Assembly (NCBI RefSeq): GCF_042242105.1
Contig: NC_092016.1
Span: forward strand, 9,314,501 to 9,378,500
Length of the DNA: 64,000 nt
DNA from: Pempheris klunzingeri
Lineage: Eukaryota > Chordata > Actinopteri > Acropomatiformes > Pempheridae
Direction: 5' to 3'
Below, one piece after another: positions 56,001 to 64,000 of this stretch (positions within the stretch are counted from its first letter, which is position 1; each line of letters opens with the position of its first letter). The notes beneath the pieces were generated by a model. That model did not search any database and had not been told where the DNA came from. It was given only the letters and a program-made list of their open reading frames with translations. A program made the translations under genes and the position numbers.

Positions 56001-58803
56001 GCTTTTCTCACTTTTAGGCATACCATGATCCGATGCTGAAGCTTTCCATCATGACAGAGGAGGAACTAGCTCACATCTTTGGGGACCTGGATGCATACAT
56101 CCCGTTACACGAGGGTAAGTCACCACGAACCGTTCTTGGACTTAAACTGCTTTAATTGATGCATTGTGTTTTCATTGTGTTTTCACCATGTGTGCTCTTT
56201 TTATCTGCAGACTTGTTGATTAAACTGACGGAGGGAACTGGCCCTGATGGAACAGTGGCTCAGATTGGACAGATAGTTATAGACTGGGTGTGTATGGCAG
56301 CACACACAATATATGTTGATATTTATCTAAACAGCCATTATCTTCAAGTATGATTGATTTGCGCATGTGAAGACATTGTATCTGTTATTGTATCTTCTCA
56401 GCTGCCTGGTTTGAATGCTTACAAAGGCTACTGCAGCAACCAGCTTGCAGCCAAAGCCCTGCTGGACCAGAAAAAGCAGGATAAGCGGGTGCAGGACTTC
56501 CTGCAGCGCTGCCTGGAGTCGCCCTTCAGCAGGAAGCTCGACCTCTGGAGCTTCCTAGACATTCCGCGTTCACGCCTGGTGAAATATCCACTGCTGCTGC
56601 GAGAAATCCTCAGACACACTCCTCCTGATCACCCAGACGTGGCCAGTCTGGAGAGAGCTGTATGTTATCCGCATTACACACCACTCACATCACAGACAGC
56701 GTTGCCGTTGAATCTGATGGGTAGCAAACAGTCAACCTGATTTCTCTTTCTTTAATTACCCAGGTCACTATAATCCAGGAGATTCTGTCTGATATCAACA
56801 TGAGAAAAGGGGAGTCTGAGTGCCAGTATTACATAGACAAACTGGAGTATCTGGATGATAAGCAGCGGGACCCTCTCATAGACAACTGTAAGACTCTGCT
56901 TTGTCATGGAGAGCTGCGGAACAAGAGTGGCTCGGTACGAATTAAGATTACCCTGCTTATTATTACCATGTTCATGCAATAAGAACTGATATACCGTCTT
57001 GTATTAAAATAAGTTTCATTCTCTGTTATTGTCTTACTTCACAGAGGCTGCACGTGTTCCTCTTCTCTGAACTCTTGGTTCTGACCCGACCGGTGACGCG
57101 GAATGACAGGAGCTGCTTCCAGGTGTATCGACAGCCCATCCCAGTTCGGGACTTGGCTCTAGAGGACCTGCAGGATGGAGAGATCCGCATGGGGGGGTCC
57201 TTCAGAGGGGCTTTCACAAACGGAGAGAAAGGTGCGTTGAGGTGCACCCGGCCTCCTGGTGGAGCGTCTGCAGTTAGCTTAGCTGTGGCGAGGCATTTTC
57301 TCAAGATTTGTGTCACCCTTTAATTGACAGGGAGTGTTGGATTGCTTCATTTATCAGACAGAGATGCCAGAAGTTATCTAATTTCAGCTTCTCACGTGTG
57401 AAGATTTTCTGCTTTTCCTCCTTTATATCACAGAAGATTTGACATCTTGAAGACGTCTCTTGGGACTGTTTGGGATTTTTCTGTGGCCTGAGCTTTTAAT
57501 GAATACAGTAATTAGACGCTGACGCAGTGTAGAAGTAGGGTATCATTATCACTTTGTCCTGCACTCCCAGTGTTTGACGCTTTTCAAATGAGTTCTTGGT
57601 ACAACCCAACACGGCCTGAGCAGTGAGTGGGAGGAATGGTGCAGGACAAAATATTTAACTATTGAACCTGCGATTACTTTGATCTTGTCTTTGCTGCAGT
57701 ATCAGATTTTCTTGTGCACAGGCACGTCTGAGCTGCTACTGCAGCTGAGAAGCATATTTTGGTATATTTGTTCTTTTTGGAATATAACTTTTTACTTAAC
57801 TGCACTTGCATATGTAATAACTTAGTCAGTCGTTTTCCATCTCAAAGGTCTTACCGAGATTGTGGACGTAATTACATTTCACATTACATCCAGAATGCAG
57901 TGTGCCTGTTGGCTTTGCTATGAACATCAGAAATAATACAATTATGATGTTGTTCACAGTGAACAGCCCAGTAACAATTCTGTATTTTGGGTCCACTAAT
58001 TTTTACTTTTAAAACAGTAAAGTTTGAACTCTGCCCACATGGACCCTTTGTGTGTTCTCATAACAGAATTAGCTCAACTTCTGACATAATTCAAATGGTT
58101 TTTAATTCAGTCAGTGTCCCTTAGATGGTTTGTTTGGATTTTTAAAGTGGAAAGTGGTATTGTATGAGGTATTTATCCAAAGTCAGTGTTTAAGTAAATC
58201 TTTCACATAATACATATTCATTTGTTACACTGTTAATATGAAAATATGAATTAGAGCAGCTTTAAGTTAAATTAGTTGTGCTGACAAGTAGTCTTTAATA
58301 ATGCGATGAAGGAGTAATTAAAATAAATGCTATATAGATAGAATATGACTTGTTGGTTAGGGTGATGTGTGGCTTCCTGACAGGGTCAGAGTCACAGTCC
58401 TGATGGCATGAGGAAAGAAACCTTTGAAGGAGGTGCCGTAGCACTTGATTTTTGTATCCCTTCCTTTGCTTGTTAACTGCATTTCTTTTCTTTCTGTGTC
58501 CCTCTAGCCAAGAACATATTTCGTGTGAGCTCTCTGGATCCATCCCATGGCCAGTCCCACACCCTGCATGTCAACGACGTCTACCACAAACAGCAGTGGC
58601 TCAACTGTCTACGCACTGCGATGGCCGAACAACAGGGGGCTCCACCTAGAGGTGAGCAGGGTGATGCTGTCAGAGCCAAGCGCCGCTCCTCCACTTTCTC
58701 AGCCTCTGGCTTTGTGGAGGACACAGATGAGAACTGTCCACCTGTCTCTGGTCCTAAACTCAGGCCTCAGACACTTTCCAAAACCAGACTGGACCAGAAG
58801 TAG
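51751..58803 (+). CDS. net1: Neuroepithelial cell-transforming gene 1, RhoA guanine exchange factor
   Basis: Activates RhoA by GDP/GTP exchange and shuttles between nucleus and cytoplasm. Twelve coding exons (51751-51896, 53762-53828, 54038-54097, 55123-55230, 55338-55505, 55867-55929, 56018-56114, 56211-56287, 56402-56659, 56764-56934, 57045-57231, 58508-58803) join in frame into 565 residues; human NET1 is 596. The N-terminal part has RGSSFTFLTPGTPWDFSLKR and basic nuclear-localisation clusters KRKRKEK and NNKRVRPL, as in the long NET1 isoform. The DH domain runs from QEAIHELYRGEQDLIEDL through KAYHDPMLKLSIM and FLDIPRSRLVKYPLLLREIL. The PH domain covers LLCHGELRNKSG to HKQQWLNCLRTAM. The extended N-terminus and FGQTIQS separate it from ARHGEF3. 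The C-terminus ends LDQK and lacks the mammalian PDZ-binding ETLV. Confidence 0.95.
52145..52475. mobile_element. Diverged copy of the GCTGCAACTA element, net1 intron 1
   Basis: Starts GGCTGAAACCATCTGTCAACTGATTAAG and ends ACTTTATTAATCAATAATGAAG then AATAATTAGTTGAAGCTAT, an inverted-repeat pair. It also shares TTCCAGCTTCTAAAATGTG with the family text. Confidence 0.6.
52997..53046. repeat. Poly-C tract joined to a (CA)n microsatellite
   Basis: Twenty-one C residues run straight into about 14 AC units, in net1 intron 1. The true length is uncertain because such tracts are hard to sequence. Confidence 0.9.
53110..53745. other. net1 intron 1, right part
   Basis: No exon or clear repeat is seen. 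An alternative first exon for a NET1A-like short isoform would be expected nearer exon 4, and I found none. Confidence 0.35.
55533..55791. mobile_element. Short hAT-like element, net1 intron 5
   Basis: The left end AGACCGGTGTTTCTCAATG and the reverse complement of the right end AGACCAGCAGTTCTCAGCAC are inverted repeats of the TTCTCAA type known from hAT elements. The inside carries GACCCTCAAAC and GGGGACCCCC-like text. It begins 27 nt after exon 5, next to a weak splice donor. Confidence 0.55.
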
Positions 58804-59451
58804 ACTTAAGAAGTCTAAAGTCTAAAGTCTGAAGTTACAAGGCTCCCTGAAGAGGAAGGAAACGGGAGTGTAGACATTTAACCCGACCCAAAGGTTCACA
58901 AAGGGTTCCTCTCAGACAGGCACGTCTGCGAGTGTCTGTCAGTGAATTTCCATGTAACCACTGTTTTTGTGCTCGTGCTTTGTCTTTGTAGCTGCACTGA
59001 AAAACTCTTTCCAATCATTTCCGTCCAAATGTGCATAAAATTTTAGTTCTTAAAACGTGTAATTAGTTTACAAAAAAGGTGACAGTGTGACTGAAATGTA
59101 TGTTTACGCCAGCTTAATGTGTGTGAAATTAGGGATTTATGTGTCAATAACTTTTTTACCACTCGTAGATCTTGAAATTTAGTTTCATCGTCCATTCCAG
59201 TGTCAGCACATTTAAACCATAAAACTTACGTTTTTAAATGTCAGTGCTTCTATATCATAGACAGTGTTTGTTATCCGTGCCAAGATAAGGGATCGAGAAA
59301 CTGAAAAATATACGTTTTATACTGTTTGAGATTAGCTATGAGATAATGAGCAGAACAAACACCATGAACACGATCATGTAAAAGCATTTCCTGGGGAAAA
59401 AAATGAAATGAATCTAGATGTATTCAGTGAAATGTTTATAATTAGACAAAA

Positions 59452-59457
59452 AATAAA
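59452..59457 (+). terminator. Candidate poly(A) signal of net1
   Basis: AATAAA lies about 650 nt after the net1 stop codon, with TTTTGTACTG following. Earlier or later sites cannot be excluded. Confidence 0.5.
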
Positions 59458-60825
59458 ACATTTTGTACTGAAAAAGAGTCCTGAGTATGACTAACCATGA
59501 GATGTTACCACACACCAATGTCCGCTTGGATGTACTTTACCCTGAGTCACTTCCTCTTACTGTTGGCAGAGCTGTTTAACATGGTGTTGCAACATTTGTC
59601 TGGGAAACAGAAGCTGAAGGAAACTGAAGTTTGTTTCTCAGTGTGTTGAGAGTCTTGGAAGATTAAATGTCCATTGACAAAAATTCCCTGAACTAGTGAA
59701 TTATTTTCAGTTTAAAAGCATGTCTTCTTTAATTTTCTGCCATCTTGCTGCACAGAAGGTACTTGTTCTAGTCTTTTTCATATTTTCAAGTTGCATTTTC
59801 AAGGTTTAGGATGTACTCCTTGAAAAGTGAACATAAATTGGTGTGTACATAATAATCATGATTAAAGCATACAAACAAAGTTAATATGAACAGTTGGTAA
59901 AACAAACTAAATGACAAAGAAATTCTGTGTTTTGTTTTTCACAATTTCATTTATGTTAACAATTGAGATGTGATGATAAAGGCTTTGATAGTATGGAAAT
60001 CTTTGGTTTTGAGTACCTTAAAAATGGTGGAAAAGTGCTTGAATCTTCCTCTTAAAAGGCTGCTCTAACCTGTTATTATGAAACACTCGCGGCTGCTTGG
60101 TGAGACTCATTGATATAAGCTCTGAATTACTAAGAAGAGGCCTAAACATGATTTGCATTAACACTGCTGCTTTTATATAGCTGCAAAGATTGATCTACAT
60201 TTAGGTAAACTATAGTTATATATCTCCTATGTACGTGTTTATCTGGTGTTTGTAGTGGTGTGAGACTGATGATTATCAATGTTTGGGGTGTGTGAGTGAC
60301 ACATTAGCACCGCAGATAAGAGAGGCAGATGTACTTGTAACAGATTCTGCTTTTTCAGACTTCTTTTTGCAGAAATGACAGCATTAATGTGAACTCATTT
60401 AAGTTGGTTAAATGGTTAAATTAATGTGACAGCAAAATGGCTGCAGAAATGAGAGCACCAAACATGAAGCTGCACAAAAAGGAGGTGCCTTGACTCAGCT
60501 GTTAAACAGACTGTAGTTTGGGTTCAGGCGTCTGTGACAAGATCAGGGTCATAAAGCTCCAGCCGCCATGCCCACAGCTGACTTTTACAGTTCCAGCGGC
60601 ACGGCAAAGCACTTACCGATTTGACCTCTCCGACAGTGTCAGCTGTTGAACCTGTAGTATTCATATCTCATTTGCAACTAGCAGCTTCTAAACAGCCAGC
60701 TTTTCTCCATAATGTTTTTTTTCTAATGAAGTAAGACAACGTTGGATGTGCAGTTTTGCCAGTGTTTGGTGTCCATGCAGTGTGACTGGGTTATAAGGGT
60801 TCATGTAGAACTATTTGGCATTTGT

Positions 60826-60965
60826 CACCCCAATCAATCAATCAATTATTCTTTATTTATATGTCACCAATTCATGAGAAACATTATCTCAAGACAATTT
60901 TCATAAAAGAGCAGGTCACAATCAAACTCTTTAAGTAAAAGAAACCAAGTGATTTAAGAATTCAA
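60826..60965. repeat. Retroposon 3'-type fragment
   Basis: CAATCAATCAATCAATTATTCTTTATTTATATGTCACCAATTCATGAG, then TTATCTCAAGACAATTTTCATA and GAGCAGGTCACAATCAAACTC, a text common in fish genomes. It is non-coding and probably the old 3' end of a LINE or SINE. Confidence 0.6.
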
Positions 60966-61439
60966 AAGAGAGAGAGAGAGATTATTCAGATTATTCAATT
61001 TTCTCAGGAAAAAGGCTCTCTGCCTGTCTGGGAAAACGATTGGCCTGAACATGTGTAGGTGTGTCGATGAATGATTGGTCGTCTTTCATAGTTGTTTTTT
61101 TCTTCTGCTTTCCTTTTGTAACATTTCCACGGGTGAACAGCCAAAGCATACAGTAAAGTCAAACCCCATAAGTGCTATTTTTGGAGCAGCCCCATAGTGT
61201 CCCCTTCAAATGGCCAATCAACCTGTACAGGTTTTGTGTCCCTCTCTACTCACCGTCTTATTCTCGTTTAAGTGGAAGGACGGGACTCCACCATTACACG
61301 TCCACAGGGCCAGAGAAAATGGTTGAAATATAAAAGTTGATTAAGGCCACAAGGTTAAGGTTTTTTTACCGGTCCCACACTGCACTCCACATGAGTACAG
61401 TCTGGTGTCGCATGTTTTTTCTCCTCCCCTCTCTCTCTC

Positions 61440-61516
61440 CTCCTGTTTTTCCCCCCCACTGTAAAATGAAATTTCCCTCCTTGGGGGATCAATAAAGTTG
61501 AATTGAATTGAATTGA
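61440..61516 (+). repeat. Non-LTR retroposon 3' tail
   Basis: Pyrimidine-rich text, then AAATGAAATTTCCCTCCTTGGGGGATCAATAAAG, closed by GAATTGAATTGAATTGAA. The fold-like CCTCC/GGGGG plus a short tandem tail is typical of L2/CR1-like 3' ends in fish. Confidence 0.6.
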
Positions 61517-61775
61517 AACCGAAAGTGTTGTTGGACTTTTAACCTCTTTAAGTACAAAACCATGACATCAAAGTTAAAATCACTAAGTTTTTGTGTTCCC
61601 AGGAGCTTCTTTACAGGTTGTTAGTCCGGTTAAACAAGAAGTAGCACCAGGACTGTTGGTTAGCAAGTTAGCAGCAGTGGTGTTAAAGGTATGATCAGAA
61701 TATAGGCACATGTATTGATACTCAACCTTTGACCTTTATCGTTTTTTTTGGCCTAAAAGTTGTTATGTTGATGTA

Positions 61776-63400
61776 CAACCCCTGGCAAAAATTATGGAAT
61801 CACCAGTCTCAGAGGATGTTCATTCAGTTCTTTAATTTTGTAGAAAAAAAGCAGATCACAGACATGACACAAAACTAAAGTCATTTCAAATGGCAACTTT
61901 CTGGCTTTAAGAAACACTAAAAGAAATCAAGAAAAAAAGATGTGGTAGTCAGTAACAGTTACTTTTTTATGGAATCACTCAATTCTGAGGAAAAAATTAT
62001 GGAATCACCCTGTAAATTTCCATTCCCAAAACTAACACCTGCATCAGATTAGATCTGCTCATTAGTCTGCAGATAAACAGGAGTGATCACACCTTGGAGA
62101 GCTGTTGCACCAAGTGGACTGACATGAATCATGGCTCCAACACAAGAGATGTCAATTGAAAAAAAAGGAGAGGATTATCAAACTTCTTAAAGAAGGTAAA
62201 TCATCACGCAATGTTGCAAAAGATGTTGGTTGTTCACAGTCAGCTGTGTCTAAAATCTGGACCAAGTACAAACAACATGGGAAGGTTGTTAAAGGCAAGC
62301 ATACTGGTAGACCAAGGAAGACATCAAAGCGTCAAGACAGAAAACTCAAAGCAATATGTCTTGAAAACAGAAAATGCACAGCAGAACAAATGGGAGGAAA
62401 CTGGAGTCAACGTCTGTGACCGAACTGTAAGAAACCACCTAAAGGAAATGGGATTTACATACAGGAAAGCTAAACGAAAGCCATCATTAACACCTAAACA
62501 GAAAAAAACAAGGTTACAATGGGCTAAGGAAAAGCAATCGTGGACTGTGGATGACTGGATGAAAGTCATATTCAGTGATGAACTGCGAATCTGCATTGGG
62601 CAAGGTGATGATGCTGGAACGTTTGTTTGGTGCCGTTCCAATGAGATTCATGAAGACGACTGCCTGAAGAAAACATGCATATTCCCACAGTCATTGATGA
62701 TATGGGGCTGCATGTCAGGTAAAGGCACTGGGGAGATGGCTGTCATTACATCTTCAATAAATGCACAAGTTTACGTTGACATTTTGGACACTTTGAAAGG
62801 GTGTTTGGGGATGATGAAATCATTTTTCAGGATGATAATGCATCTTGCCATAGAGCAAAAACTGTGAAAACATTCCTTGAAGAAAGACACATAAGGTCAA
62901 TGTCATGGCCTGCAAATAGTCCAGATCTCAATCCAATTGAAAATCTGTGGTGGAAGTTGAAGAAAATGGTCCGTGACAAGGCTCTAACCTGCAAAGCTGA
63001 TCTGGCAAAAGCAATCAGAAAGTTGGAGCCAGATTGACGAAGAGTACTGTTTGTCACTCATTAAGTCCATGCCTCTGGGACGGCGAGCTGTTATAAAAGC
63101 CAGAGGTGGTGCAACAAAGTACTAGTGGTGTGTTGAAGTGTTCTTTTGTTGTTGGTTTTTTTTTCATGATTCCATAATTTTTTCCTCAGAATTGAGTGAT
63201 TCCATAATTTTTTCCTTCTGCTTGGTCTGTTACTGACTACCACATCTTTTTTTTCTTGATTTCTTTTAGTGTTTCTTAAAGCCAGAAAGTTGCAAGTTGA
63301 AATGACTTTAGTTTTGTGTCATGTCTGTGATCTCCTTTTTTTTTCTACAAAATTAAACATCCTCTGAGACTGGTGATTCCATAATTTTTGCCAGGGGTTG
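61776..63400 (+). mobile_element. Tc1/mariner transposon with long IR/DR ends, about 1.62 kb
   Basis: The ends CAACCCCTGGCAAAAATTATGG and CCATAATTTTTGCCAGGGGTTG are inverted repeats extending about 230 bp inward (to about 62006 and from about 63168). Each repeat carries the direct motif TTATGGAATCACC at its outer and inner edges (61792-61804 and 61997-62009 on the left), the IR/DR layout known from Sleeping Beauty-type elements. TA flanks the left end directly (61774-61775), while TA on the right is 2 bp beyond (63403-63404). The interior encodes a broken transposase. Confidence 0.92.
62131..63037 (+). pseudogene. Tc1 transposase, DD34E type, frameshifted
   Basis: The frame starts ATGGCTCCAACA at 62131 but shifts at the A-run near 62160, again near 62395 and again near 62805, so at least three breaks separate the parts. 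The N-terminal part has the paired-like helix-turn-helix (KKERIIKLLKEGKSSRNVAK, then SQSAVSKIW) and the GRPR linker. The middle part has WMKVIFSDE with the first catalytic Asp. The last part has FQDDNASCHRAK and SPDLNPIENLW. The spacing from the second Asp to Glu is 34 residues, the Tc1 DD34E signature. As it stands it cannot make a whole protein. Confidence 0.9.
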
Positions 63401-63404
63401 TGTA

Positions 63405-64000
63405 TATAGAGTTTAAAAATACAGGAACCACCATAAGCTTTTATTTGTAGACTGTTACTTTATTTCACACCTGATATCTCTCAGGCTCTGCAGCAGCCAG
63501 CAGCTCATGTTCAGACACATTTTTTAGCAGGTCAGATTGAATGAATGCGTTTATTATCTGTGCGTGGGTGAGTCTCATTTCAGGTTATTGTTGCATGCTG
63601 CTCTCATAATCTTCGGTAGGTTCCTTTCTAAGCGATTGCCCTGATATCTGTGCACTGTAGGTCACTCCTGTGATAACCTTGACAAAGACAGTAGTGACGT
63701 CAGTCCCTGTTTTTTCTTTCATTTGGTTCCAACTGATCTTTGTCAGCCTACTCTCAGCATCCAGAGTGTGTTAGACCGCTGTGCAAATGGGATCTGTCTG
63801 CCAGGCCTGTTAAAAGGATTGCTGGAAATGACAGACTAAATGCTATTGGTGAGGTTTCTTTTCACACAGTCCTTTACAGAAACATTAAGCTTAATGTAAA
63901 GTTTCCAGCACTACAGCAGGAGATTACAGCAGAAACCGGACATGGAGACATTAACTGCTCAGTGAGTCTTTCTGAACTCCCTGTGATGATACCAGTGATG
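63405..64000. other. Intergenic DNA at the window end
   Basis: I see no gene, repeat or splice-bounded exon that I can support. Confidence 0.4.

Larger units (their letters stand above)
59480..61775. other. Intergenic DNA downstream of net1
   Basis: No coding exon is supported. It holds a retroposon-like fragment at 60826-60965 and a non-LTR tail at 61440-61516. Confidence 0.4.

Noticed and set aside
51751-58803. ARHGEF3 instead of NET1
   Set aside because: The long N-terminus with RGSSFTFLTPG and FGQTIQS is NET1-specific.

Overview
This window is nuclear DNA from a bony fish, most likely a percomorph teleost. The genes are split by short GT-AG introns. The lactate dehydrogenase reads like the fish B/C type. 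The intergenic DNA is full of repeat families I know from percomorph genomes: Tc1/mariner elements, short palindromic DNA elements, the AGCTAAGCTAAGC fold-back family and (CA)n tracts. I see no bacterial, viral or CRISPR features. Every protein-coding call was built by eye by joining exons on splice sites and conserved protein family residues, and no database search was run.

Layout. 1-2439 (+): 3' part of tmpo (LAP2/thymopoietin, inner nuclear membrane). 7621-10614 (+): a complete seven-exon L-lactate dehydrogenase of the B/C type. 12437-13550 (-): a complete five-exon spexin preprohormone with a variant peptide. 16433-19696 (-): golt1b, an ER-Golgi transport protein. 20857-26792 (+): slc35b4, a nucleotide-sugar transporter, divergent from golt1b across a 1.16 kb promoter region and carrying one U12-like intron. 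28883-35254 (+): chchd3 (MIC19, MICOS complex), with a 1.56 kb proline-rich exon that makes the protein about three times the mammalian length. 39883-40446 (-): an unrecognised 187-residue single-exon ORF in an otherwise gene-poor 16 kb interval. 51751-58803 (+): net1, a RhoA guanine nucleotide exchange factor. 61776-63400: a near full-length but frameshifted Tc1/mariner element. The rest is introns, UTRs and repeats.

Context. As I recall the human map, LDHB, SPX and GOLT1B lie together on 12p, SLC35B4 and CHCHD3 on 7q33, TMPO on 12q and NET1 on 10p. The window therefore keeps two conserved neighbour groups joined to two genes from elsewhere. The genes do not form one pathway. They are housekeeping functions (nuclear lamina, glycolysis, ER/Golgi traffic and sugar transport, mitochondrial cristae, Rho signalling) plus one neuropeptide.

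I found no wholly new biological system. The points most worth a second look are the spexin with a changed core residue and a GHR instead of GRR processing site, the giant repeat-built proline-rich exon and 15-nt microexon in chchd3, the minor-spliceosome intron and KKxx tail in slc35b4, the orphan ORF at 39883-40446, and several palindromic mobile elements.
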